From Helicobacter kayseriensis (GTDB lineage Bacteria; Campylobacterota; Campylobacteria; Campylobacterales; Helicobacteraceae), in contig NZ_JAJTNB010000009.1 of the NCBI RefSeq assembly GCF_021300655.1, positions 1 to 53,461 on the forward strand: 53,461 nucleotides of DNA. Direction: 5' to 3'. This document shows, one piece after another, positions 19,562 to 27,320 of this stretch; position 1 is the first letter of the stretch; every line of letters begins with the position of its first letter. The notes beneath the pieces were generated by a model that worked only from the letters and a program-made list of their open reading frames with translations, did no database searches and had not been told where the DNA came from. The position numbers and the translations under genes are program-made.

Positions 19562-20536
19562 CTATGCTTTTGAGATAATCTCCAAGGCTTCAATAACCCT
19601 CAAAACATGATCGCGATTAGAAGGTCCATTTTGCAGGATCATATGATAAAAGGTCTCAATAGAGGCATCTAAAGACATATAACTAGGAAGATTTGGCACC
19701 TCTTCTTGCCCTAATCGATATTCCACCATTTTTGCAAAAAGAGTATCTTTATCAAACTCATCTTTAATCACAACTCCTGCATCATAGATTCGAATCTTAT
19801 CTCGTTGCACATCATCATAAACCGCACTTTTCTTGCTTCCCCCAATAATCATTTCTCGCACCTTAATAGGACTAAGCCAAGATACGCTAATTGTGGCTAT
19901 GATTCCACTTTCTAACTCAATGCTAATATTGGCCAAAGCATCATTGGGATAGCTTTGATACTTCTTGCTAAAAGTGCTCACTTTTTTAATTTCAAGTCCA
20001 ACAAGGGCATCAATAATACTCAAATCATGGATCGCTAAATCCCAAATCACATCTACATTGCTCTGAAAAAGCCCGAGATTAATGCGCCTTGAGTGAATAT
20101 AAACAAGCTCTCCAAAGCTTTCAATATTGCTTTTTAAGTAGCCAACCGCAGGAGAATAAAGAAAAACATGATCGCAATGAATCTTGAGATTTCTTTGGCT
20201 TGCAAGCTCATAAAGCTCATAAGCCTCTTTCAGATTTGTCGTTAATGGCTTTTCGACAAAAAGGTGTTTTTCTGCCATAATTGCCTTTTTGGCAAGCTGA
20301 TAATGCGTTTGAGGGGGAGTAATGATGAAAATCGCCTCAATTGCATCATTTTTCAAAATCTCCTCATAGCTTGAGTAAATTTTGAATTGATACAGCTTTT
20401 GAGCCTCTTTAATACGCGAGATATCTTCATCAAAAATTGTCTCAATCTCAAACAAACCCCATTTATCTAAACTTTTTGCAATATTGATTCCCCAATAACC
20501 ATACCCAATAATGGCACATTTGATTTTTTTCATCAC
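19562..20536 (-). CDS. Gfo/Idh/MocA-family sugar-nucleotide oxidoreductase, WbpB-like
   Basis: 324 residues. The N-terminal Rossmann fold opens with AIIGYGYWGINIAKS (about residues 8-22), the EKPLTTN motif carrying the catalytic Lys sits at about 95-101, and the His-containing WDLAIHDLSIID is at about 166-177. Together with the adjacent acetyltransferase this resembles WbpB-WbpD of Pseudomonas. There the dehydrogenase oxidises C3 of UDP-GlcNAcA on the way to UDP-2,3-diacetamido uronic acids used in O-antigen or protein glycans. It overlaps the acetyltransferase gene by 4 nt. No aminotransferase or glycosyltransferase is nearby, so the rest of the pathway must be elsewhere. Confidence 0.75.
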   Translation of the reverse strand: MMKKIKCAIIGYGYWGINIAKSLDKWGLFEIETIFDEDISRIKEAQKLYQFKIYSSYEEILKNDAIEAIFIITPPQTHYQLAKKAIMAEKHLFVEKPLTTNLKEAYELYELASQRNLKIHCDHVFLYSPAVGYLKSNIESFGELVYIHSRRINLGLFQSNVDVIWDLAIHDLSIIDALVGLEIKKVSTFSKKYQSYPNDALANISIELESGIIATISVSWLSPIKVREMIIGGSKKSAVYDDVQRDKIRIYDAGVVIKDEFDKDTLFAKMVEYRLGQEEVPNLPSYMSLDASIETFYHMILQNGPSNRDHVLRVIEALEIISKA

Positions 20537-20985
20537 AAATCCCTTATTTTTCTCGCAGGATTTCCTGCATAAATTCCTCTTTGTGCAATATCTTTTGTTA
20601 CCACACTTCCAGCGCCAATCACTACACCATCACAAATTCTCACAGGCAAGATTGTTGCATTAGATCCGATGCTAACCTGATTGCCAATCTTTGTCGCCCT
20701 CCATTCAGAGCTACTCTTGGAGGGATACCCCTCTGCAAATAAATCATTTACAAACATCACTCCATGCCCTACAAAGCAATCTTTGCCAATCTCAACAAGA
20801 GAGCAAATAAAACTATGGCTTTGTATCCTGCTTCTTGCACCAATCTTGACACCGGCTTGGATCTCCGTGAAAGGACCGACAAACACCTCATCTCCCAATT
20901 CACATTCATATAAATTGCAAGGCTCAATGATCTTTACCCCCTTTCCACTTCTCACATCGCGTATTTGAGATTGTAAAGCTTTCAT
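20533..20985 (-). CDS. Left-handed beta-helix N-acetyltransferase, WbpD-like
   Basis: 150 residues, made largely of hexapeptide repeats (for example VFVGPF, VKIGAR, VEIGKD, VSIGSN, VVIGAG) forming a left-handed beta helix. It ends in the typical GIYAGNPARKIRDL tail. The putative catalytic His is in CFVGHGVMFVND (about residues 71-82). The pairing with a WbpB-like dehydrogenase suggests it acetylates the 3-amino group of a UDP-amino-uronic acid. It starts on the ATGA that ends the upstream DNA-methylase-like gene and overlaps the downstream gene by 4 nt. Confidence 0.77.
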   Translation of the reverse strand: MKALQSQIRDVRSGKGVKIIEPCNLYECELGDEVFVGPFTEIQAGVKIGARSRIQSHSFICSLVEIGKDCFVGHGVMFVNDLFAEGYPSKSSSEWRATKIGNQVSIGSNATILPVRICDGVVIGAGSVVTKDIAQRGIYAGNPARKIRDL

Positions 20986-22568
20986 ATCAAATCCTTCAAA
21001 TGAGTGATTTCATCTTGGATGGAACGCAACTTGGAAGATAATTTTTCAATTTCACCAAAATAAGAAATATGACGGGAAAGATTAGAGGGTAAAACAAAAT
21101 TTTTAAGTTTCTTAATCTCCAGACAATCTGTGCAAATCTCACACAATTTTTGATATCCCACAGAGCTAAAAAGATAGGTATAAATCCCCAAAGCATTCTG
21201 TGGGTCTTGAGCCCTTACAACAATCACCCCCATATTTGCGACACATAAATGAGATAATTTTGGAGAAAGAATTGTAACCTTAGGAAAGCTTCCCCTCCAA
21301 GAAATCAAAATATCATAAGGCTTTAACGCATATTCCATAACCTTCTGAATCTGCCCCTCAAGTCTCAAATGATCAAAATGATTACTAAAGCCAAGAGACT
21401 CAAAATCACTAGACCCAATCTCAAAAAATTCAATTTTCTCATCTTTTGAGCATCCATAAACTCTTTTGCCCTTAAAGATTTGAGCAATTTGAGAAAGCCT
21501 CACGCCCTCTTCGCTTTGCGAGTTTTCAAACATCTCGTCAATCTCATTGAGTGTTTTTGAATAGCAAGTTAGTTTTCTTTGTGAGTAGAGATCAACAATT
21601 TCCTCAATATGAGTTAGTCGATGATATCTTCCATCCTTTTGATAGAAGTGTTTTTTGCTTGCATCAATATAGAGAATCTTGTCTGTTTTTTTCCCAACAA
21701 TCACAATGCAAAAATCATGATTTTGATAGGGAAAAATATTCTTTGGCAGATCAATAATGCACTCCAATCTCCCCAAAAGCTTCTCTTGAAATTTAGATTC
21801 AAGATTTTTAAAGATTCCCTTACGCAAAATAAACACACCACGCGTTTTAAGATGTACAAGCGCATGAAAAAAGAACACCAATTCAGGATAGTTTTTGGAT
21901 ACAAATCCACGAAATCGCTCATCTTCTTTGATGTAATTTGTGCCAAGATGAGAGTGCAGCGGAGGATTGCAGATAATCTTATCAAACTGCAAAAACCCAT
22001 CAATATCCTTAAATGCAGGTTGTTTGAGGACATCATTGCACATTAGAGTCGCTTCTGTTTGATTGAGCTTGCAGATCAGAGAGGCTATCTTGACAAATCG
22101 CTCATCTAGCTCCTCTCCATATATACTCACCCCTTTTGGAATCTGCAAAAAAAGACTTCCAAGCCCAAAACAAGGATTATATAGACTTTCTCCTTCCTGT
22201 AAATCTGCAAGAGCATTAAGCAGGATGCTCACTTCAAGAGGAGTTGTATAAAAGAAAAGCTTGTTGTTGGTTTTCTTTTGAGTAATAAGGTCAAAAAAAA
22301 GCCCAAGATTCTGCAATGGTGTTTCTTGCACAACTCTAAGCACTTTAGCAAGATTGAGATGAGGATTGGGAGGTGTTGCTTGGACATATTGATTGAGCGC
22401 AGAGAGATAGCTCTCATAAATTTTTTGACGCCTTTGTGCCTTCTGAAGCAGAGAGGGGATCTGATGATTTTGCTTTAAAATAAAGCATTCTAAAAGAATG
22501 CAGATAGATTCAAATAAATCTATCTGATACCTCTTGAGATATTCAAAGCAGTCTAGAATCTTTTTCAC
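20982..22568 (-). CDS. N6-adenine DNA methylase-like protein fused to a half specificity domain
   Basis: 528 residues. The central part looks like an HsdM-type gamma methyltransferase: FFYTTPLEVS (about 105-114), motif I LYNPCFGLGSLFLQI (about 129-143) and motif IV NPPL at 201-204. From about residue 360 the sequence resembles one target-recognition half of an HsdS subunit (VRLSQIAQIFKG, ending in a helical SSKLRSIQDEITHLKDLI). So methylase and half-S are in one chain. Motif I begins NP where DP is usual, and no restriction subunit is adjacent. It may be an orphan methylase or a degenerate one. It is translationally coupled to the WbpD-like gene (4-nt overlap), an unusual partner. Confidence 0.7.
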   Translation of the reverse strand: MKKILDCFEYLKRYQIDLFESICILLECFILKQNHQIPSLLQKAQRRQKIYESYLSALNQYVQATPPNPHLNLAKVLRVVQETPLQNLGLFFDLITQKKTNNKLFFYTTPLEVSILLNALADLQEGESLYNPCFGLGSLFLQIPKGVSIYGEELDERFVKIASLICKLNQTEATLMCNDVLKQPAFKDIDGFLQFDKIICNPPLHSHLGTNYIKEDERFRGFVSKNYPELVFFFHALVHLKTRGVFILRKGIFKNLESKFQEKLLGRLECIIDLPKNIFPYQNHDFCIVIVGKKTDKILYIDASKKHFYQKDGRYHRLTHIEEIVDLYSQRKLTCYSKTLNEIDEMFENSQSEEGVRLSQIAQIFKGKRVYGCSKDEKIEFFEIGSSDFESLGFSNHFDHLRLEGQIQKVMEYALKPYDILISWRGSFPKVTILSPKLSHLCVANMGVIVVRAQDPQNALGIYTYLFSSVGYQKLCEICTDCLEIKKLKNFVLPSNLSRHISYFGEIEKLSSKLRSIQDEITHLKDLI

Positions 22569-22597
22569 TTATTTTCCAACTCAAACAAGTCAAAAGA

Positions 22598-23260
22598 TTA
22601 GAAACGCTCCATTACAAAATCAAGCGTGAAATAATAAGGTGAAGATTTTCTATAATTGATTCCATCACCAGCAACTTGAGTCATTGGAGTCACGGGAAGC
22701 TTTGCCATCAATTCAAGACCATATTTTTGATCAAACATAACTCTAGCACCTACATTAAAGCGAAATTCAAAATCTACAAAATTATTTTCCGTAGGCCCAT
22801 AAACAGTCTTATAGCGACCGCCATATTCTCCCGCTACAAGCCCCATTCCTACCCCTCCCACAACAGCAAATTCAATATTCCTACTTGCAAAAACATTAAC
22901 AACAGCATCCGCATTAAGAGTATGAGATCCTGAAAGAATATAGAATCCTTCAATTGGTGCTCTCCCCTCGCTCTCACCAGGATTGAAATTGACATCTAAA
23001 TTGTAGTAATAACGCAAGCCAATCATCTTCGTAAAATAATAATACCCACCAACTTTTGCCGAAACAACAAATGAAGCATAGCTTTGATCTTCACTGTAGG
23101 ACAAATTATTTTGAATCCCTGCAAACTTCATCGCATTTGCACCTACACCAAGACCAGCGCCAAAGAAAAATCCTGATTTTGTCTCAGGCTTATTTTCAAT
23201 CACCTGTAACTGAGCAAAGCAACCCACAACAACAGCACATATCAAAAACAACTTTCTCAC
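22598..23260 (-). CDS. Outer-membrane beta-barrel protein, Helicobacter OMP-like
   Basis: 220 residues with a signal peptide (MRKLFLICAVVVGCFAQ), alternating aromatic strands (SGFFFGAGLGVGANAM, VGGYYYFTKMIGLRYYYN) and a C-terminal Phe in YYFTLDFVMERF, the signal used by BamA-inserted barrels. The size suggests an eight-stranded barrel similar to small Helicobacter OMPs. No function can be assigned. It stands alone between the methylase-wbp trio and the pseudopilins, with its own AAGGAGA ribosome site. Confidence 0.75.
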   Translation of the reverse strand: MRKLFLICAVVVGCFAQLQVIENKPETKSGFFFGAGLGVGANAMKFAGIQNNLSYSEDQSYASFVVSAKVGGYYYFTKMIGLRYYYNLDVNFNPGESEGRAPIEGFYILSGSHTLNADAVVNVFASRNIEFAVVGGVGMGLVAGEYGGRYKTVYGPTENNFVDFEFRFNVGARVMFDQKYGLELMAKLPVTPMTQVAGDGINYRKSSPYYFTLDFVMERF

Positions 23261-23290
23261 AAATCTCTCCTTATAAAAAATTAAATTTTA

Positions 23291-23719
23291 TTATTTTTTG
23301 AGTTGCTTCCCCCAAAAATTTCGACACAACTGATTGGAAAGCTGGCAATAAATTTTAGGCTTAGATGAAAAATCTTTTGGAGTGATCACAAACTCAAGTG
23401 CTTTTGTGTCAAAATGAGCAACTAACCTATGATCCTTGAGCTCAAAATAGCATCTAGGATCATCTCTTTTGGTCAATTCTTGCAACACTAAATCAATCTT
23501 GGGTGCCTGATTTTCAGTAATAGAGCGAGCATAATGCATCAAAAACTCTTGATTTGCTTTTTGCAAGCGGTTTCTAAGATGATATAAACACAGACTTTCT
23601 TGAATAAAGAATCTTGGGAAAGCACAAAATGCAATGATTCCCAAAATTGCGATTACAATCACCAACTCCAATAAACTAAACCCTCTATTGAGCGAAAAGA
23701 GGGATGATTTTCTCTTCAT
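23291..23719 (-). CDS. Type IV pilin-like / pseudopilin protein 2
   Basis: 142 residues from the ATG before MKRKSSLFSLNRG. A canonical prepilin peptidase site G|FSLLE is followed by the hydrophobic helix LVIVIAILGIIAFCAF. The frame is open further upstream, but the pilin leader makes a start at 23719 much more likely. The first 35 nt overlap the end of the other pseudopilin gene. The C-terminal part carries Cys pairs (RCYFEL, IYCQLSNQLC) but no recognised domain. Such proteins serve type II secretion-like or DNA-uptake machines; no other part of one is in view. Confidence 0.78.
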   Translation of the reverse strand: MKRKSSLFSLNRGFSLLELVIVIAILGIIAFCAFPRFFIQESLCLYHLRNRLQKANQEFLMHYARSITENQAPKIDLVLQELTKRDDPRCYFELKDHRLVAHFDTKALEFVITPKDFSSKPKIYCQLSNQLCRNFWGKQLKK

Positions 23720-24113
23720 AATCTTTATAGAGCCTTTGGCACAATGGAGTATCAACTTGCGCAATTTGTACATGCAAATTTTTTCCATCAACAAACTCAA
23801 ACACAACGCAATCATTTTGAGTATCAATTGCCCCATTTTTGGCAAGCTTGATTCCATTTCCAACAGAAATCCAGCGCGACTTGCTCAAGCCTGCCACCTC
23901 AATCATATAGTTTCCCTGAATGTCAGAGGGCATCAAATTCCTCACAAACACATCACGCTGAATTGCGCTAATGGCTTGATTGAGATCGCTTTGGATACTG
24001 ATACTTTGTGCATCTCCACGCGTTAAAGAAAATTTTGGAATCGCAATAGAGGCCAAGATCCCCAAAATCGCAATCACAAAAACAAGCTCAAGCATACTAA
24101 AGGCCTTTCTCAT
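23685..24113 (-). CDS. Type IV pilin-like / pseudopilin protein 1
   Basis: 142 residues. The leader is very short (MRKA) and the N-terminal helix FSMLELVFVIAILGILASIA is typical of class III signal peptides. The residue before the cut is Ala instead of the usual Gly, while Glu+5 is kept. Residue Lys/Phe after the helix and SLTRGDAQSISIQSDLNQA resemble minor pseudopilins. It overlaps the following pseudopilin gene by 35 nt in another frame, so the two are likely made together. Confidence 0.8.
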   Translation of the reverse strand: MRKAFSMLELVFVIAILGILASIAIPKFSLTRGDAQSISIQSDLNQAISAIQRDVFVRNLMPSDIQGNYMIEVAGLSKSRWISVGNGIKLAKNGAIDTQNDCVVFEFVDGKNLHVQIAQVDTPLCQRLYKDYEEKIIPLFAQ

Positions 24114-24134
24114 TCTTCCCTCCTCCTTGCAAAC

Positions 24135-24824
24135 TTACAGCCCTTTTTTAAGCATTGCCTCTACAAAATCTGCGCTGATTTTTGCACTTGATTCCAAAAA
24201 CTCATCAAAGCTCACATCTGCCTCACCATCTGCACTATCGCTAATAGATCTCAAAATACAAAAAGGAATTTTAAGCAAATGGCACACATTTGCCACACTT
24301 GCACCCTCCATTTCCACAGCATCTGCTCCAAAAGTCTCAATCAGCCATTTTTTCTTTTCAGCACTTGCAATAAAGCTATCTCCACTTGCAATAATCCCCT
24401 CATGCAGCCCAATCCCCATTTCTTGAGCCACCGTCTTGGCCAAAGCATTGAGCTTCTGATCTGCCTGGATATACACACTACTTTCAGGGATAAACCCCAA
24501 AGGATGACCAAAAGCGCTGATATCAACGTCATATTGGCACAGCTTATTTGCAATCACCAAATCTCCCACCTTAAGCTTTGGACTCAATCCGCCAGCTACT
24601 CCACTAAAAATCAATTTCTCTGCTCCAAAATGTAAAATCATTGTGCTAGCACTTAGGGCAGAATGAACCTTACCAATTTTGCTATAAGCCAAGATGATCT
24701 CATATCCCTCAGCCTTCACAAGATAATAAGTATTTCCTCCCACCTCCTGCACAGAATAATGAGGATATTTCTCTAAAAATGGCGTGATCTCCTCCCTCAT
24801 CGCACTCAAAATTGCAACTTTCAT
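24135..24824 (-). CDS. mtnN: 5'-methylthioadenosine/S-adenosylhomocysteine nucleosidase
   Basis: 229 residues. MTAN cleaves MTA, SAH and, in Helicobacter, 6-amino-6-deoxyfutalosine of the alternative menaquinone pathway. Seen are the start VAILSAMREEITPFLEK (catalytic Glu near residue 12), GVAGGLSPKLKVGDLV (about 75-90), AVEMEGASVANV (about 169-180) and ISDSADGEADV (about 193-203, catalytic Asp). It directly abuts fabD upstream (1-nt boundary), the same pair as HP0089-0090 in H. pylori as I recall. Confidence 0.95.
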   Translation of the reverse strand: MKVAILSAMREEITPFLEKYPHYSVQEVGGNTYYLVKAEGYEIILAYSKIGKVHSALSASTMILHFGAEKLIFSGVAGGLSPKLKVGDLVIANKLCQYDVDISAFGHPLGFIPESSVYIQADQKLNALAKTVAQEMGIGLHEGIIASGDSFIASAEKKKWLIETFGADAVEMEGASVANVCHLLKIPFCILRSISDSADGEADVSFDEFLESSAKISADFVEAMLKKGL

Positions 24825-25763
24825 CTATACCCCCTCACTTAAAATTTCAATGCTCTCTTTAAGAGTTTGAGAATCCGAAATGCTTAGCGTTGGCTTTGTG
24901 CTCAAACGTTTGTTTAGCCCCTTAAGCACATTTCCATGCCCAAACTCAATATATCCATCAACACCCTCATCGATTTTTCTAATTCCTTGTTTGTAAAACA
25001 CAGGAGCAATTAGTTGTTGGCTGAGGAGCTTTTTTGCATCTTGCTTAGTTGAATAAAGTTCATTTGTAGCATTAGAAAGAATAGGACTACAAAAAGAATC
25101 TATTAACATCTCTTCAAGCAAGCCCTCAAACTCTCCCCTCATTTCCTCCAGCATTGGACAATGGCTTGCTACAGACATTGGCAAAAGCATTGCACGCTTG
25201 GCTCCAAGGGCTTTGATCTCTGCTTCACTTTCACTCAAATCTTTTTTCCTGCCTGCCAAAACAATCTGTCCATCTCCATTATAGTTGGCACACCAAATCT
25301 CACGTCCTCTTTCTCTTGCTTGTTTGCTCCATGATTCTAAAATCTCATCTTCCAAGCCCACAATCACCATCATTCCAGCATCTTTTCCTTCACAAACCTG
25401 AGTCATCATTTTCCCTCTAAGATGCGTAAGCTTAATGCCATTCTCAAAACTCAAGCCTCCAGCAATACTTACAGCACTCAGCTCACCCAATGAATGCCCC
25501 AATCCTAGTTGAAAGGAAAGAGGAAATTCACTTTGAAAAATTTTGTGTGCGATATAGCTCACTAAAAAAATAGAGGGCTGTGTCCATTGTGTTTGATTGA
25601 TCTCATCATTTTCCTCAAACAAAAGCTTTGTCATATCTTTTTGCAAAAGATCACTTGCTTGCTCAAAACATTCCTTTGCAATCGAAAAAGAACGATAAAA
25701 ATCTCCCCCCATTCCTTGGGCTTGACTTCCTTGCCCTGGAAAAATAAAAGCGTATTTTTTCAT
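24825..25763 (-). CDS. fabD: Malonyl-CoA:ACP transacylase
   Basis: 312 residues. It loads malonyl groups onto acyl carrier protein for fatty-acid synthesis. The nucleophile elbow GHSLGE is at 89-94 (Ser91), the oxyanion-hole sequence PGQGSQ at 9-14 and the catalytic His in SVASHCPML near residue 199. I place the start at ATG 25763 rather than the TTG just before it, because AAAGGTGG lies at the right distance. The nucleosidase gene follows without a gap. Confidence 0.95.
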   Translation of the reverse strand: MKKYAFIFPGQGSQAQGMGGDFYRSFSIAKECFEQASDLLQKDMTKLLFEENDEINQTQWTQPSIFLVSYIAHKIFQSEFPLSFQLGLGHSLGELSAVSIAGGLSFENGIKLTHLRGKMMTQVCEGKDAGMMVIVGLEDEILESWSKQARERGREIWCANYNGDGQIVLAGRKKDLSESEAEIKALGAKRAMLLPMSVASHCPMLEEMRGEFEGLLEEMLIDSFCSPILSNATNELYSTKQDAKKLLSQQLIAPVFYKQGIRKIDEGVDGYIEFGHGNVLKGLNKRLSTKPTLSISDSQTLKESIEILSEGV

Positions 25764-25862
25764 CAATTTTCCACCTTTGATAAAGTTAGAGCTGGAAGTC
25801 TAGCACAAAGTTATTTAAAACAATTTTTTTGAAAAATCTGTCATTTTTTAGGAAAAAAACGG

Positions 25863-25897
25863 TAGAATTCCAATCCTCTCAACTAGATGAGAGATTG
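25863..25897 (+). promoter_or_regulatory. Candidate promoter -10 and leader hairpin of tRNA-Ser
   Basis: TAGAAT at 25863-25868 is a good -10 for the tRNA. From 25871 to 25897 the sequence folds into a 10-bp stem with one bulged C and loop ACTAGA (core CTCTCA / TGAGAG), ending 3 nt before the tRNA 5' end. It may guide 5' processing of the precursor. Confidence 0.4.
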
Positions 25898-25900
25898 GTT

Positions 25901-25991
25901 GGACCGGTGGGTGAGTTGGCTGAAACCACATCCCTGCTAAGGATGCGTAGCCGCAAGGTTACCGAGGGTTCGAATCCCTCCCTGTCCGCCA
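25901..25991 (+). tRNA. tRNA-Ser(GCU)
   Basis: Class II tRNA with long variable arm. The anticodon stem-loop is CATCC-CTGCTAA-GGATG, giving anticodon GCT; the T arm is GAGGG-TTCGAAT-CCCTC, discriminator G, and CCA is encoded. The acceptor stem GGACCGG / CCTGTCC has one C-U mismatch at pair 5-68. The stop codon of the convergent EamA gene begins at the base right after CCA. Confidence 0.95.
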
Positions 25992-26849
25992 TTATTTTTT
26001 CTTCTGAGCTAAGTAAACCCCAAAGATAATGACAAAGATTCCCAACATTTCAATCCAACCCAATTTTTCTTGCAAAAACACATATCCCATAGTTGCCGCT
26101 ACAACAGGAGAAAACAAGAGAAGAAGAGAAGAAACTTGAGCAGGGATTTTTCCCATAATATATCCAAAAAACCCTTGTCCCAAAATCTGCCCACACACTA
26201 CAATAGCAAGCATAATCCCCCATGTTTTAGCATCTTGAGGGATAGAAAATCCTTCAAGATGCCACCCCAAGCCTAGCAAAACAAGACTTGAACCTAGTGA
26301 AGCAAAGAAAAACAGATGCATTGTGCTGTATTTCTTACGCAATCCAAACACAAGGGCTAGAAAAACACTATAGCAAACCATACTGATAAAAGCAAAAAGA
26401 TCGCCTAAGGGCGTGGCAACACTCTCTCCGCCTTTCCCTTTCACTAACATCACAACACCCAAAAACGAAACACAAGCACCAACAATAAATCCCGACTTGA
26501 CCTTTTCTCCAAAAAATATCGCTCCAATTGGCACTAGGATAAAGCACACCAAAGAGGCAAAAAGATTCACATTAGCCACACTTGTGCGATGAAGTGCAAG
26601 ATTAAAAAACACTAAATCAAGCCCAAATAACACTCCGGCAAACACCATTAGTGCCATATCTCTCCAAGGAGTTTTGAAGATATTTGTTTTTTTTAAAGCA
26701 AGCAATCCAAAAATGGGCATTGCCAAAGCCACGCGATAAAAACCCACCATAATTGGAGAGAGATCAATCATCTTTACAAGGACACTTGCATAAATAATAA
26801 ATGATTCGGCCAAAAGCGCAAGAAATACAAATCTCCATTCAAATGCCAT
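25992..26849 (-). CDS. EamA/DMT-family permease
   Basis: 285 residues with ten membrane helices in two five-helix EamA repeats (about 1-140 and 150-285). The start is the ATG before MAFEWRFVFLAL, with GGAAAG just upstream; the in-frame extension upstream lacks family character. The second repeat closes with the usual LLLFSPVVAATMGYVFLQE and a C-terminal Lys tail. Members export amino acids or metabolites; the substrate here is unknown. It converges on tRNA-Ser with no spacer. Confidence 0.88.
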   Translation of the reverse strand: MAFEWRFVFLALLAESFIIYASVLVKMIDLSPIMVGFYRVALAMPIFGLLALKKTNIFKTPWRDMALMVFAGVLFGLDLVFFNLALHRTSVANVNLFASLVCFILVPIGAIFFGEKVKSGFIVGACVSFLGVVMLVKGKGGESVATPLGDLFAFISMVCYSVFLALVFGLRKKYSTMHLFFFASLGSSLVLLGLGWHLEGFSIPQDAKTWGIMLAIVVCGQILGQGFFGYIMGKIPAQVSSLLLLFSPVVAATMGYVFLQEKLGWIEMLGIFVIIFGVYLAQKKK

Positions 26850-27320
26850 AACTTTCCTTCCAAAACATGAGAATCTTAAAATGACTGGGAATTTAAAGGC
26901 GTATCTTAGCACTTACATTCTTGCTTTGAGAATGGAAACAAAATGTCAAACTTTAATCACCAATATCACAAAGGCTGCATCTATTATCATCTAGCAATAA
27001 AATAAGTCCAACAAATATTCCTCTCAATAATTAACACACCTCTTATTGAAAGCTCAAGATACCAATATCAAAAGCCTTGCGCAATCTTTGTGTCAGTTAT
27101 TTTGCAACAAAAATTTCTTAGACACACAGCAACAGAGCCACATATACGATAATATCTTTCCACATACACAAAAACCACAAAGATCTCTTCAAATACGCAA
27201 ACTACAACTAAGTTTCTTTAGAAAAATTAGGAAAATATTTTTATCAATTCTCTAAAAGAGATGAAATCTATTAAATAAAAAATAATATTTATAAATACTA
27301 TATAGATTTTGGAGTTTATC
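26850..27320. other. 471-bp AT-rich intergenic region without a recognised gene
   Basis: Between the EamA gene (leftward) and the ADP-ribosyltransferase gene (rightward). It must hold both promoters. I see a small hairpin at 26916-26934 (CATTCT-N7-AGAATG) and strongly AT-rich sequence from about 27250 with TATA-like stretches upstream of the toxin-like gene. A 69-codon open frame at 27046-27255 has low-complexity, non-family-like sequence and no convincing ribosome site; I do not call it a gene. No repeats or integrase remnants are evident. Confidence 0.5.

Noticed and set aside
19541..19562. ACCC / GGGT hairpin between dcuA and the WbpB-like gene
   Set aside because: Only 4 bp of stem with an 8-nt loop and no T-run; too weak to call a terminator.
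27046..27255. 69-codon open frame upstream of the ADP-ribosyltransferase, considered as a chaperone or immunity gene
   Set aside because: No ribosome site, low-complexity composition and a long gap to the toxin-like gene.
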